Source: Alteraurantiacibacter hainanensis (lineage in GTDB: Bacteria; Pseudomonadota; Alphaproteobacteria; Sphingomonadales; Sphingomonadaceae). Taken from it: DNA of 64,000 nt. This document shows, in pieces, positions 48,315 to 57,474 of the stretch (within the stretch, counting starts at the first letter, position 1; each line of letters starts with the position of its first letter). The stretch is from contig NZ_JAZAPB010000001.1 in NCBI RefSeq assembly GCF_036321025.1, positions 124,001-188,000 of the forward strand, read 5' to 3'. Made by a program: the position numbers and the translations under genes. Under the pieces are notes generated by a model. It saw only the letters and a list, made by a program, of their open reading frames with translations, made no database searches and was not told where the DNA came from.

Positions 48315-49286
48315 TCAGACGAATTCCACTTCCACGCCCTGCGAAACCGCCTGGGCGAGCTCGTCGGCATCCCAGTTGGTAAGCCGCACGCAGCCATGGC
48401 TGGTGGTCTTGCCGATCAGCTGGGGATCGGGGGATCCGTGAATGCCGTATCCGTCCTTGCCCAGGTCGATCCATGTGCCGCCGATGGGGTTGTTCGGGCC
48501 GGGCGGGATAATGAAGGTCTTGTCCGGCCCCCACCGCTGGTCGTCCGGGTCGAAGGTGTAGTTCGCCTCCGGGGCGATGGCGTTCACCGTCATGCGACCG
48601 CTGGGGCTGGGAAATTCGCCGCTGCCAACGGTGGCGGGATATGTCGCCAGCTCGTTGCCCTGGGCGTCCAGCGCGGCGACTTCGCCTGCGTCCTTGCGCA
48701 CCTCGATGCGCGCGACTTCGCCCGCGATTGCCTGCGTGCCGTGGGCCGCGACGACAATCTCCTGACCGGCCCGGCCAAAGTCGGCATCGGGATTGAGCGC
48801 GGCCAGGAACTCACGGTCCATGTGAAACCGCTCCGCCAGCATCTCGTGCGGGCTTTCGTAGCCTACCCGCTCCATGTCCGCCTGCTCGGCGAAGTCGGAG
48901 GGGACGTCGTAGAACGGGCCGTCCACGTCGTCCTGCGTGATGGTGTATGTGCGGAACATCGAACCCGATTCCGCCTCCAGCAGCGAACGCAGGAATTCGG
49001 TATTGATGCCGCCGCCCTCGGGAAGGCCGTTGTTGCGGCGGTAGGCGGCGACGGCGCGCTGGGTGTTGCCGCCGTTGTAACCGTCGATCACGCCCGGAGA
49101 ATGGTTTGTGCGGTCGAGCATGATCTGCACCGCCAGCACTTCCATGTCACGGTCCCCCAGCTGGGCCCGCGTGATGCCCTCGGGCAGCGTTACCGAGAGG
49201 CCGGGGCCTTCCTGCGCCGTGACAGGGGGCGCGACAGCCAGCAGCGGCAGGGCGAGAAGGGCGGCGAGTATGGGGCGATGGTTCAT
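48315..49286 (-). CDS. L,D-transpeptidase (YkuD)
   Basis: 323 residues from the ATG at 49286, which opens a signal peptide (NHRPILAALLALPLLAVAPPVTAQ). A peptidoglycan-binding-like helical region (AVQIMLDRTNHSPGVIDGYNG, AVAAYRRNNGLP) covers about 45-105, a LysM-like stretch follows, and the YkuD catalytic site is HGSPD...SHGCVRLTNWDADEL with the reactive Cys. It cross-links peptidoglycan or attaches proteins to it in the periplasm. A longer start lacks a signal peptide and is rejected. Confidence 0.9.
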   Translation of the reverse strand: MNHRPILAALLALPLLAVAPPVTAQEGPGLSVTLPEGITRAQLGDRDMEVLAVQIMLDRTNHSPGVIDGYNGGNTQRAVAAYRRNNGLPEGGGINTEFLRSLLEAESGSMFRTYTITQDDVDGPFYDVPSDFAEQADMERVGYESPHEMLAERFHMDREFLAALNPDADFGRAGQEIVVAAHGTQAIAGEVARIEVRKDAGEVAALDAQGNELATYPATVGSGEFPSPSGRMTVNAIAPEANYTFDPDDQRWGPDKTFIIPPGPNNPIGGTWIDLGKDGYGIHGSPDPQLIGKTTSHGCVRLTNWDADELAQAVSQGVEVEFV

Positions 49287-49429
49287 ACCTTTGTAAACAA
49301 AGGCCGCGCATGCCTGTTCCCCCGAGGGTCCGCCTCCGCGCTTGCCCCGGCCAAGGCAAACCCCTATCTGCGCCCCAAGCCTCTCAGGCAAATCCTCATT
49401 CGACCAGATTTCCGCGACAAGGACCGAAA

Positions 49430-51103
49430 ATGGCCGCCCAATACGCATATGTCATGAAGAACATGACGAAGACCTTCCCCGGCGCGCAGAAGCCGGTGCT
49501 CTCCAACATCAACCTGCAGTTCTATCGCGGGGCCAAGATCGGCATCGTGGGCCCCAACGGCGCGGGCAAGTCCACCCTGATGAAGATCATGGCCGGCATC
49601 GATACCGAAATCACCGGCGAGGCATGGCCGGGCGAGAACATCACCGTCGGCTACCTGCCGCAGGAGCCTGAGCTGGACGAGAGCAAGACCGTGCTCGAAA
49701 ACGTCAAGGACGGCGCGCGGCACATCGCCGACAAGGTGGACGAGTACAACGCCATCGCCGCGCAGATGGCAGAGCCCGACGCCGATTTCGAGGTGCTGGG
49801 CGACAAGATGGCCGCGCTTCAGGCCGAGATCGACGCGGTCGACGGTTGGACGCTGGACAACCAGCTGGAGATCGCGATGGAAGCGCTGCGCTGTCCGCCC
49901 TCGGATGCCAGCGTGGAAAACCTTTCCGGCGGCGAGAAGCGCCGCGTGGCGCTCACCCGCCTGCTGATCCAGAAGCCCGACATCCTCCTGCTGGACGAGC
50001 CGACCAACCACCTCGACGCAGAGAGCGTGCAGTGGCTGGAAACGCACCTGAAGGAATATGCTGGCGCCGTCCTGATGATTACCCACGATCGCTACTTCCT
50101 GGATAACGTCGTGGGCTGGATCCTCGAGCTCGATCGCGGCTCGTACTATCCCTACGAAGGCAACTACTCCACCTACCTGGAAAAGAAGGCCAAGCGCCTG
50201 GAGCAGGAAAGCCGCGAGGAATCGGGCAAGCAGAAGGCGCTGCAGCGCGAACTGGAGTGGATCCGGCAGACCCCTGCCGCGCGCCAGACCAAGAGCAAGG
50301 CGCGTATCCGCAAGTTCGACCAGCTGCAGGACGAGATGGGCAACCGCAAGCCGGGCAAGGCGCAGATCGTCATCCAGGTGCCCGAGCGCCTTGGCGGCAA
50401 GGTGATCGAGGCCAAGAACATCTCCAAGGCCTATGGCGACAAGCTGCTGTTCGAGGACCTGTCCTTCATGCTTCCCCCGGGCGGCATCGTGGGCGTGATC
50501 GGGCCGAACGGCGCGGGCAAGTCCACCCTGTTCAAGATCATCACCGGGCAGGAAGAGCCCGACAGCGGCACCATCGAGATCGGCGACACCGTGCGCCTGG
50601 GCTATGTCGACCAGAGCCGCGACGACCTGACTGCGTCGAACAACGTGTGGGAGGAAATCTCGGACGGGCTCGACTACATGAAGGTGAACGGACACGACGT
50701 GTCCACCCGCGCCTATGTCGGCGCGTTCAACTTCAAGGGCCAGGACCAGCAGAAGAACGTCGGCAAGCTATCGGGCGGTGAGCGCAACCGCGTGCACATG
50801 GCCAAGATGCTGAAGCAGGGCGGCAACGTGCTGCTGCTGGACGAGCCGACCAACGACCTCGACGTGGAGACGCTGGGCGCGCTGGAAGAAGCCATCGAGA
50901 ACTTCGCCGGCTGCGCCGTGGTGATCTCGCACGACCGCTTCTTCCTGGATCGGCTGGCCACGCACATCCTCGCCTTCGAGGGCGACAGCCACGTCGAATG
51001 GTTCGAAGGCAACTTCGAGGCTTACGAGGAAGACAAGCGCCGCCGCCTGGGCGACGCGGCAGACCGCCCCACGCGGGTGCAGTACAAGAAGCTGACGAGG
51101 TAA
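49430..51103 (+). CDS. ettA: ABC-F translation throttle protein EttA
   Basis: 557 residues, the EttA length, from the ATG at 49430 with AAGGA upstream. Two ATPase domains: Walker A GPNGAGKST in each (about 39 and 359), signatures LSGGEKRRVAL and LSGGERNRVHM, and Walker B LLLDEPTNHLD and LLLDEPTNDLD, no membrane segments. The arm insert and the linker between domains (about 240-320, very charged) match EttA. It binds the ribosomal E site and holds translation under low energy. It stands alone and is followed by a strong terminator. Confidence 0.95.
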   Translation: MAAQYAYVMKNMTKTFPGAQKPVLSNINLQFYRGAKIGIVGPNGAGKSTLMKIMAGIDTEITGEAWPGENITVGYLPQEPELDESKTVLENVKDGARHIADKVDEYNAIAAQMAEPDADFEVLGDKMAALQAEIDAVDGWTLDNQLEIAMEALRCPPSDASVENLSGGEKRRVALTRLLIQKPDILLLDEPTNHLDAESVQWLETHLKEYAGAVLMITHDRYFLDNVVGWILELDRGSYYPYEGNYSTYLEKKAKRLEQESREESGKQKALQRELEWIRQTPAARQTKSKARIRKFDQLQDEMGNRKPGKAQIVIQVPERLGGKVIEAKNISKAYGDKLLFEDLSFMLPPGGIVGVIGPNGAGKSTLFKIITGQEEPDSGTIEIGDTVRLGYVDQSRDDLTASNNVWEEISDGLDYMKVNGHDVSTRAYVGAFNFKGQDQQKNVGKLSGGERNRVHMAKMLKQGGNVLLLDEPTNDLDVETLGALEEAIENFAGCAVVISHDRFFLDRLATHILAFEGDSHVEWFEGNFEAYEEDKRRRLGDAADRPTRVQYKKLTR

Positions 51104-51105
51104 CG

Positions 51106-51138
51106 AAAAAGGGGCGGCCAACTGACCGCCCCTTTTTT
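51106..51138. terminator. bidirectional intrinsic terminator
   Basis: GGGGCGG (51111-51117) pairs with CCGCCCC (51126-51132) across an eight-base loop, flanked by AAAAA on the left and TTTTTT on the right. It therefore works in both directions between ettA and the convergent lipoprotein gene. Confidence 0.9.
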
Positions 51139-51174
51139 ATTTCGGGCCCAGGGGCTCGTCTGGTTCGTGGCGGA

Positions 51175-51546
51175 TTACGCTTCGGAATCCGCAAGCGTGA
51201 CCACTGTGCCGTCTTCCGCAGTAGACGTCATGGAACCGTCTTCGCCCTCGACCCAATCGGACCAGCAGCTTTCTTCCGCACCCTCTTCATCGCCGAGATA
51301 GCAGGTCAACCCGTCGTCCCTCTCCGCATAGGTGCCGGTGGCATCGCCATAAAGATAGGTGCCGTCTTCGTAGCGAACCAGCGTCGTCGTCGTTCCGTCT
51401 TCGCTGGTGATACCCATGGTGTCGGCCACGAGCTTTTCAGGTGCCGCTTCTTCCATGGCCATGTCTTCGGCTGCGGGTTCTTCTGTTGCCGGCTCGCCAC
51501 AACCGACCAATGCAAACGCGGTGCCCAAGACAATCAATTTCTTCAT
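51175..51546 (-). CDS. small acidic lipoprotein
   Basis: 123 residues from the ATG at 51546 with AGGGGGT ten bases upstream. The leader KKLIVLGTAFALVGCGE has a lipobox VGC, so it is a membrane-anchored lipoprotein. The rest is very acidic (EEPAAEDMAMEEAAPEK) with a beta-rich centre, TLVRYEDGTYLYGDATGTYAE, and paired Cys in DDGLTCYLGDEEGAEESCW. I recognise no named family. Confidence 0.75.
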   Translation of the reverse strand: MKKLIVLGTAFALVGCGEPATEEPAAEDMAMEEAAPEKLVADTMGITSEDGTTTTLVRYEDGTYLYGDATGTYAERDDGLTCYLGDEEGAEESCWSDWVEGEDGSMTSTAEDGTVVTLADSEA

Positions 51547-51765
51547 AATCAATACCCCCTGTTTATTGGAAATTGACAATAGCACCGTCGGGGCATTCGG
51601 CAAAATTGATCTTAAGAAATTCCTGCAAGCTCATGAATATGGCTATGAAACGCGTCGGAAAAATTCATCGTCGGGCTTCATTTTTACTGATCCAGCTGCA
51701 AAAAGACGCCCCGCGTTGTCGAGCAGGACTACGTTCTTTTAGCCTTGGTCGGCAGGTCTCTCCGG

Positions 51766-52803
51766 TCACGAAGCGACCGGGCCAGCCTTGTCTGTCCAGC
51801 TGAAGGTGACGGCGATCCCTTGTTCGGACCGGTCGTAGACCACCTCGGTCCCCGGATCACGGCGAAGCGCGACGTCGATAAGCTTGCGCCCGAAACCCTC
51901 GTTGATGTCGTCCGGAGCAGCTTCGCCCTGATCGTAGGGCGATGTTTCGCGCCATGTCAGCGCGACGGTATCACCGTCGCGCTTGCAGCTGAGTGAAATC
52001 TCGCCCTCGCCGTGACCCATCGCCCCGTATTTACCGGAATTCGTCGCCAGTTCGAACAGCGCGAGCGTCAGCCCGTGCATGTATCGCGCGGGCACCAGCA
52101 CCTCGTTGGCACAGTCGATGACGATCTGCTTGTTCGGCAGAAACGGGTTGAGCGCCGCCTGGGCGAGCTCATCGACGCTGGCCGACGCCTCCTTGCGCCT
52201 GAGCAACAGATCCTGCGCCCCGGACAACGCGTTCAGGCGCCTTGAAATGAGTTTCCGGTACTCATCGATGTCCTGGGTATCCCTCAGGCTGCCGATGGTT
52301 ATCGCCTGAACCACGGCGAGCAGGTTCTTGATCCGGTGGATGGCTTCCTGCGCATCATAATTGCGCAGTTCCTCGCTGGCGATGGCAAGGTCCAGCGTGT
52401 GGCGGGCAAAGCCCACGGCCAGGGCCAGGAAAATCGATGTGACTGCGTAGATTTCGAGGGAGATTACCGCCGTGGTCGATTCCAGAGAGAAGCTGGAAAA
52501 GGGCGGAAAGAACCAGATCCACGCCACCACGCAGCTGAGGGCGGCGATGATCGCTCCGGTTCTGGCACCAGCCACAAGGGCCGAGATGACGACGGTGGAA
52601 TAGAGGAAGATGAATGGAGGCAGTTCGTCCCCCACCCAATCGTCCACGACCAGTTTCAGGACGATGGCGAGAAGGAGCAGCGAGAAGGCAATGATGCCTG
52701 CCCGAAGCGACCTTCGCGGCGGCAGAAGCCCATGGATGCGAAATGCGAGATCCCGGCGTTTGCCGGATAGGATCGTCTCCAGCCGGTTCAATCTCTCGGG
52801 CAC
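51766..52803 (-). CDS. membrane HWE-family sensor histidine kinase
   Basis: 345 residues. Residues 35-130 have four membrane helices of DUF4118 type (FSLLLLAIVLKLVVDDWVG, ISALVAGARTGAIIAALSCV). The kinase is HWE type: the phospho-acceptor His in HRIKNLLAVVQAITIGS, ALFELATNSGKYGA and the diagnostic WRE in LTWRETSP, with GFGRKLIDVALRRD. HWE kinases in alphaproteobacteria often feed the general stress response. No response regulator is nearby. Signal unknown. Confidence 0.9.
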   Translation of the reverse strand: MPERLNRLETILSGKRRDLAFRIHGLLPPRRSLRAGIIAFSLLLLAIVLKLVVDDWVGDELPPFIFLYSTVVISALVAGARTGAIIAALSCVVAWIWFFPPFSSFSLESTTAVISLEIYAVTSIFLALAVGFARHTLDLAIASEELRNYDAQEAIHRIKNLLAVVQAITIGSLRDTQDIDEYRKLISRRLNALSGAQDLLLRRKEASASVDELAQAALNPFLPNKQIVIDCANEVLVPARYMHGLTLALFELATNSGKYGAMGHGEGEISLSCKRDGDTVALTWRETSPYDQGEAAPDDINEGFGRKLIDVALRRDPGTEVVYDRSEQGIAVTFSWTDKAGPVAS

Positions 52804-53102
52804 GGTTTTATCCTTGTCGCTATCGGCCGATCCGGTCCACGGCGGGAAACCAGGAAGAGATCAATCGCAGTTCGCGATAACCCGATCCTGCGGTCTGACG
52901 CAACTCTGATGCTGGCCCGTCGCCTCATAGGAGGCTTACACCGCGATCTGCAAATTTTACAACGAGTTGATGGGCGACCAGACTGCACGCACCGCGGGCC
53001 GGCCTGGCGGGAGAAGCCGGCTGGGCAACTGCCGGATGGTAACTGCGATGACATGTCCGCCACCACTTGCAGCAAAGCCCCGGCTTCGGCATGGAGCCTG
53101 CC

Positions 53103-53903
53103 ATGGATATCATGGCTTTGCTCTCCGATCCCGCCGCGTGGCTGGCGCTCCTCACCCTCATCGGCCTTGAGGTCGTTCTGGGTGTCGACAACCTCATCTT
53201 CATCGCGATCCTGTCGAACAAGCTGCCGGAATCGCAGCAGGCCAGGGCGAGGCGCATCGGCCTGGCGCTGGCGCTCATCATGCGCATCGGGCTGCTTATG
53301 CTGATCGGCTGGATCGTCACGCTGCAGACGCCCCTGTTCGATCTCGGGATAGAAGGCGCGCCGGACGAGTACGGCCGCGTCAATTTCGAGACAGCCTTCT
53401 CCGGGCGCGACCTGATCCTGCTGGCGGGCGGCCTGTTCCTGCTGTGGAAAGCGACCAAGGAAATCCACCACTCGATGGAGCCGGAGGACAATTCCGGCGA
53501 CCTGCTCGACAAGACGCCCGGCGCTGCCGACGTGGCAAAGGCCAGCTTCGGCATGGTCATCGCCCAGATCATCGCGATCGATCTCGTGTTCTCGATCGAC
53601 TCCATCCTCACGGCGGTCGGCATGACGGACGAGATTCCGATCATGGTGGCGGCAGTGGTCATTACTGTCGGCGTGATGCTGGTGGCGGCGGACCCACTCG
53701 CCCGGTTCATCGAGCACAATCCCACGCTCGTCATGCTGGCCCTCGCCTTCCTCGTCATGATCGGGCTGGTGCTGATCGCCGATGGCTTCGGCTTCCATGT
53801 GCCCAAGGGCTACATCTATGCGGCCATGGGCTTCTCCATCTCGGTGGAGCTGCTCAACATGGCCCAGCGGAACAGGCGCAAGGCGCAGACGGCAGAGGCC
53901 TAG
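53103..53903 (+). CDS. TerC-family integral membrane protein
   Basis: 266 residues from the ATG at 53103 (GGAG six bases upstream). Seven to eight membrane segments; the family marks are LEVVLGVDNLIFIAIL with the conserved Asp-Asn, and DLVFSIDSILTAVGM with the second Asp, and the terminal GFSISVELLNM. TerC-like proteins of this branch are linked to manganese export or metal loading of secreted proteins; the older label is tellurite resistance. Substrate here not determined. Confidence 0.92.
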   Translation: MDIMALLSDPAAWLALLTLIGLEVVLGVDNLIFIAILSNKLPESQQARARRIGLALALIMRIGLLMLIGWIVTLQTPLFDLGIEGAPDEYGRVNFETAFSGRDLILLAGGLFLLWKATKEIHHSMEPEDNSGDLLDKTPGAADVAKASFGMVIAQIIAIDLVFSIDSILTAVGMTDEIPIMVAAVVITVGVMLVAADPLARFIEHNPTLVMLALAFLVMIGLVLIADGFGFHVPKGYIYAAMGFSISVELLNMAQRNRRKAQTAEA

Positions 53904-53930
53904 GAAGAGCAGGATGGCCCGACCCGCAGG

Positions 53931-54197
53931 ATGACCTCCACTCGCCTCAACGTCCACGGCCGCGTGCAAGGTGTGTTCTACCGCGACTGGACGGTGCGCA
54001 CCGCGCGCCAGCTTGGAGTGGCCGGATGGGTACGAAACCTGCCGGATGGCACGGTGGAGGCGCACCTGGAAGGCAGCCAGGACGCCGTCGAGAGCATGAT
54101 CGAAAAGATGCACGACGGCCCTCTTGCGGCAAAGGTGGAGCGGATCGATCGCAGCGAGGCCGAGACCGAGGCGTTCGACGACTTCACGCGGCGCTAG
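53931..54197 (+). CDS. acyP: acylphosphatase
   Basis: 88 residues, exactly the family length. The phosphate-binding loop is VHGRVQGVFYRDWTVRTA with catalytic Arg, and GWVRNLPDGTVEAHLEG holds the catalytic Asn. Hydrolyses acyl phosphates such as acetyl phosphate or carbamoyl phosphate. It lies 27 bases after the TerC gene, and may share its transcript. Confidence 0.95.
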   Translation: MTSTRLNVHGRVQGVFYRDWTVRTARQLGVAGWVRNLPDGTVEAHLEGSQDAVESMIEKMHDGPLAAKVERIDRSEAETEAFDDFTRR

Positions 54198-54260
54198 GCC
54201 CCACGCTTCACAAGATCGCCGAAGGATGGCAGCTTTGCCCCTCTCAACAGGGGATCCGTC

Positions 54261-54839
54261 ATGCGACTTGCCGCCTTCGTCATCGCCGCCGCAGCGCCCG
54301 CGCTGCTTGCCCTAGCCGCCACGCCGGTCACCGCGCAGGATGCCGCGGCAGACCTGCCGCCGGGCATCCAGTTCGCCGGAACCCATCCCCCCGATCCCGA
54401 AGCCATCGCCGTCGCCCTCGCCTATGCCGAGGCGGACCAGGGGTATGACAGCATCGCCGAGCGCGATGCCGCCCGGGCAAACCTGGTTTCGGAGGGGTAT
54501 TTCTATCACGGGCTGGATGGCCACCCGATCGACTTTACCGGGTTGGGAGAACGCCAGACCAGCAACGATATGCAGGATGCGAGCGAACGCGTCACCTTCG
54601 ATGTCACAGTGCACCAGTACGAAAACACGATGCTCGTCACCTACAAGAGCTGGGACGTCCGGATGGACCGGGGCGCCATGCGTGAGCGTCTCGGCTCGGC
54701 GCTGATGGTCCTCACGCGCACAGACGATGGCTGGAAGGTCGCGTCCGACTTCCTTGGCCTCCAGCCGATTGACGAGCATGTGTCGCCGGAAGTCCTGGCC
54801 ATGCGCGAGGCGTGGCTGGCCGAACACGGAGGCGAGTAG
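54261..54839 (+). CDS. exported NTF2/SnoaL-like protein
   Basis: 192 residues. Signal peptide RLAAFVIAAAAPALLALAA...VTAQ, then an acidic body with a nuclear-transport-factor-2-like feel: DARAN-type helix start (AERDAARANLVSEGYFYHGLDGHPIDFTG), strands ERVTFDVTVHQYENTMLVTYKSWDV and VLTRTDDGWKVASDFLGLQ at the end. Periplasmic. AGGGGA lies before the ATG. No specific function can be given. Confidence 0.65.
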   Translation: MRLAAFVIAAAAPALLALAATPVTAQDAAADLPPGIQFAGTHPPDPEAIAVALAYAEADQGYDSIAERDAARANLVSEGYFYHGLDGHPIDFTGLGERQTSNDMQDASERVTFDVTVHQYENTMLVTYKSWDVRMDRGAMRERLGSALMVLTRTDDGWKVASDFLGLQPIDEHVSPEVLAMREAWLAEHGGE

Positions 54840-54997
54840 GCGGCTGTCCTACCGGGGGGCCGAGGCGGCACGAAAACGCCGTGCCTTTCCAGAATGTCTT
54901 TCACGAGTACCACCTAAAACCGGCCATCGGCACCCGCACGTTTTCCTCGCCAGGACAGTGTTCCATGTGTTCCAGATTGGCGCCGGGATCGGCGCGG

Positions 54998-55630
54998 TCA
55001 GGGCGCGACCCAGCGGCCCTGCCCGCTCGCCACGTCGATGATCGCGCGTCGGTGGCCATCGTTGGAAAGGTAGAACCAGTCGGCGCGAACCAGCTCCACC
55101 ATCAGCACTGCGAAATTGGAACGCGCGGGAGCGAGGGCATCCTCGTCCGGCTCTATCCCCTCGGCCCAGTCCGGCAGGCCCGATGTGGGCGTTTCGGAAA
55201 GAGCGCCCGGCCCCTCGCCCAGGTAGCAGCGGCGGGCGAAGCAGGTGCTTTCCTCCCACGCGGCATCGGCCAGCGAGCTATCCGTCTCTATCCAGCCGGT
55301 GCCCCGGCAGCGGATCTGGATCTTCGCCTCGCGGTCGTAGAACAGCACGCCGACGGGCGATCCGCCGTCCTTCTTCCCGCCGATCACGCCGCACTTGGGC
55401 GAACGGGCGTCGGTATGGAAGCGCAGCCGCCAGCCACGCCTGTCGAACGCGCGCAGCACCATCACGCGCGCATCGGCATCGGCGGTCGCCACCACGCCCG
55501 TATGCATGGCCGAACGGCGGTTCGTTGCACCCTCGTTCAGGCGAAAGGCGATATCGTCTCGAATGGAATCAAGGGTTTCGATGGCACGGCTCCTTCGATC
55601 AGACCTGTTCAGCTTTGGGATCGTTAACAT
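54998..55630 (-). CDS. pyridoxamine 5'-phosphate oxidase-like flavoprotein
   Basis: 210 residues. FMN split-barrel marks: VMVLRAFDRRGWRLRFHTDARSPK near residue 60 (phosphate-binding Arg and Lys) and VGVLFYDREAKIQIRCRGTGWIE. A long middle insert covers SCFARRCYLGEGPG. This is the Alr4036-type pyridoxamine oxidase-related branch, not classic PdxH, since the C-terminal PdxH signature is missing. It has no ribosome site before the ATG, so a different start is possible. Divergent from the Arg-rich gene. Confidence 0.8.
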   Translation of the reverse strand: MLTIPKLNRSDRRSRAIETLDSIRDDIAFRLNEGATNRRSAMHTGVVATADADARVMVLRAFDRRGWRLRFHTDARSPKCGVIGGKKDGGSPVGVLFYDREAKIQIRCRGTGWIETDSSLADAAWEESTCFARRCYLGEGPGALSETPTSGLPDWAEGIEPDEDALAPARSNFAVLMVELVRADWFYLSNDGHRRAIIDVASGQGRWVAP

Positions 55631-55765
55631 GAACGTTAAGCAAACATGCCGGTTCAGTTAACGCTCATCGCGACTCGCTACAACTTGTGACACGAAACGA
55701 CTTTTATCGACTTTCCTGGCCGCAGCACTCGGGCGGCATTGGTCAACATGAAGGGAGATGTTGCA

Positions 55766-56770
55766 ATGCAACTCGCAGAACTCTTGAAATCCTGCGGCCT
55801 TGCCGCGCTGGCAGCGGCAATGGCAATTCCGATGCTTCCGAATACCGCCCAGGCTTCCGCCAGTGCCGCCACCGAAGCCGCTGCAGATCAGCAGCAGCGT
55901 GGTGAACGCGGCGAACGCAGCGAACGCCGTTCACGCGAGGATCGCCGCCAGGCACGTTCCGAACGTCGCGGCGATCGCGGCGAGGCACGACGCGCCGACC
56001 GAGAGGACAACCGCCAGTATCGCAATTCCGAGATGGCCCAGGCCCGCGCCCGTCGCGATGCCGCGCAACGCGTGGACAATCGCAGCGAGCGGCGTGCCGA
56101 GCGCATCGAGCGTCAGGGCGATCGTAATGCGGAACGGGCGCGCCGCAGTGGCGACTATCGTACCGCGCGCCAGATAGATCGCCGTTCCGAACGGCAGGCC
56201 GAGCGGGTTGAACGTCGCGGCGATCGCCGGGCGGACAACATCCGCTGGGGTGATCGCAACGCCAGCTACCGTGATCGCGATCGCAACCGCAGCTATCGTG
56301 ATCGCGACCAGCGCAACTGGCGCGACCGTGACCAGCGCAACTGGCGCGACCGCGACCGCCGCGACTATCGTGACCGTGATCGGCGCGACTATCGCGACCG
56401 GCGCGACTATCGGAGCGACAGGCGTGACTACCGCCGCGAGGCGCGTCGCGACTATCGCCGGTGGAACCGCGATCACTGGCGTCGTGACAACCGGTACAAC
56501 TGGAACCGCTACCGTGCGAACAACCGTCGTCTGTACAGCCTCGGCCGCTACTACGCGCCCTACCGCAACTACAGCTATCGCCGCCTGAGCATCGGGTTCT
56601 ATCTCGACAACCTGTTCTTCGGCAGCCGCTACTGGATCTCCGACCCGTGGCAGTACCGCCTGCCCGAGGTCTACGGCCCCTACCGCTGGGTACGCTACTA
56701 CGACGATGTCCTGCTCGTGGACATCTACACCGGCGAAGTGGTGGACGTGATCTACGATTTCTTCTGGTAA
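55766..56770 (+). CDS. Arg-rich exported protein with RcnB-like C-terminus
   Basis: 334 residues from the ATG at 55766 with AAGGGAG nine bases upstream. Signal peptide ELLKSCGLAALAAAMAIPMLPNTAQA, then about 200 residues built from Arg/Asp-rich repeats: RGERGERSERRSREDRR first, then many YRDRD and NWRDRDQ units, each with alternating Arg and Asp. The last 80 residues are Tyr-rich and end in YRWVRYYDDVLLVDIYTGEVVDVIYDFF, the RcnB-type domain seen in many alphaproteobacterial periplasmic proteins. Nickel/cobalt homeostasis is the annotation for RcnB, but here the role is unknown. The repeat is likely disordered or a coiled ion-pair structure. Confidence 0.8.
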   Translation: MQLAELLKSCGLAALAAAMAIPMLPNTAQASASAATEAAADQQQRGERGERSERRSREDRRQARSERRGDRGEARRADREDNRQYRNSEMAQARARRDAAQRVDNRSERRAERIERQGDRNAERARRSGDYRTARQIDRRSERQAERVERRGDRRADNIRWGDRNASYRDRDRNRSYRDRDQRNWRDRDQRNWRDRDRRDYRDRDRRDYRDRRDYRSDRRDYRREARRDYRRWNRDHWRRDNRYNWNRYRANNRRLYSLGRYYAPYRNYSYRRLSIGFYLDNLFFGSRYWISDPWQYRLPEVYGPYRWVRYYDDVLLVDIYTGEVVDVIYDFFW

Positions 56771-56810
56771 GGAAGGAACACTTCATTGCCGGAGCGAGTG
56801 GCCGGCAGTG

Positions 56811-56846
56811 GACCCCTCGCCCTCTAGCAGGGCGGGGGGTTTTTTA
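56811..56846 (+). terminator. intrinsic terminator after the Arg-rich gene
   Basis: CCCCTCGCCCT pairs with AGGGCGGGGGG (one G-T pair) across CTAGC, then TTTTTTATT. It lies 41 bases past the stop and before the convergent cytochrome b gene. Confidence 0.85.
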
Positions 56847-56853
56847 TTCGGCG

Positions 56854-57405
56854 CTAGTCTCGCGGCTGTCCTACAGGCAGCATCCGCCACAGGTTGCCGC
56901 TACGGTCGATGAACATGTGTTTCAGCACTCCCAGCACGTGCAGTCCGATCAGCACGAGCATGGCCGTGCCGCTGGCGGCGTGAATATCGAACACCTGTCC
57001 GGCAAGGTCGGGATTCTCCGCCACCGGCAGCGCGGGCCATTCGAACACGCCCCATACATCGATGCCCCGGCCATAGCTGGACATGGCAAACCAGCCTGCC
57101 AGCGGCATCCCCACGAGCAGGACGTAGAACAGCGTATGCACGATCCGCGCCAGCGCCTTTTCCCACGATGCCAGCCTGTCCGAAAGCGGCGGCGGTCGAT
57201 GGACAAGACGCCAGGCCAGGCGCAGCAGCGTGAGAACCAGGATCGTCATGCCAAGCGCGAAATGGTTGCCCATGATGGCACCGGCTTCCTCCTGCGTGGC
57301 CGCCTGCTCGGCAGCCTCGGCTATGCGCCAGTTGACGATCACCGCGATGGCGATCAGCCAGTGCAACGTCATGGCGACACCGGAATATCGACGGGACTGC
57401 GTCAT
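56854..57405 (-). CDS. cytochrome b561-type membrane haem protein
   Basis: 183 residues from the ATG at 57405 with GGAGAGG upstream. Four membrane helices with His at suitable places: MTLHWLIAIAVIVNW (helix 1), GNHFALGMTILVLTLLRLAWRL (helix 2), VHTLFYVLLVGMPLAGWF (helix 3) and LIGLHVLGVLKH (helix 4), the bis-His haem b pattern of the CybB branch. It passes electrons across the inner membrane. It stands alone. Confidence 0.9.
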   Translation of the reverse strand: MTQSRRYSGVAMTLHWLIAIAVIVNWRIAEAAEQAATQEEAGAIMGNHFALGMTILVLTLLRLAWRLVHRPPPLSDRLASWEKALARIVHTLFYVLLVGMPLAGWFAMSSYGRGIDVWGVFEWPALPVAENPDLAGQVFDIHAASGTAMLVLIGLHVLGVLKHMFIDRSGNLWRMLPVGQPRD

Positions 57406-57474
57406 GACCCTCTCCTTCACCCCTTTGCCGGCGTGGAAACTGCACTTGCCTCCGGCGCAAAGCAATGGAAAAGC

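Noticed and set aside
49364..50695. 443-codon open frame on the minus strand
   Set aside because: Antisense shadow of ettA, no domain features.
55743..56786. 347-codon minus-strand frame rich in Cys, Gly and Arg
   Set aside because: It is the complement of the Arg/Asp repeat gene; its repetitive look comes from that repeat.
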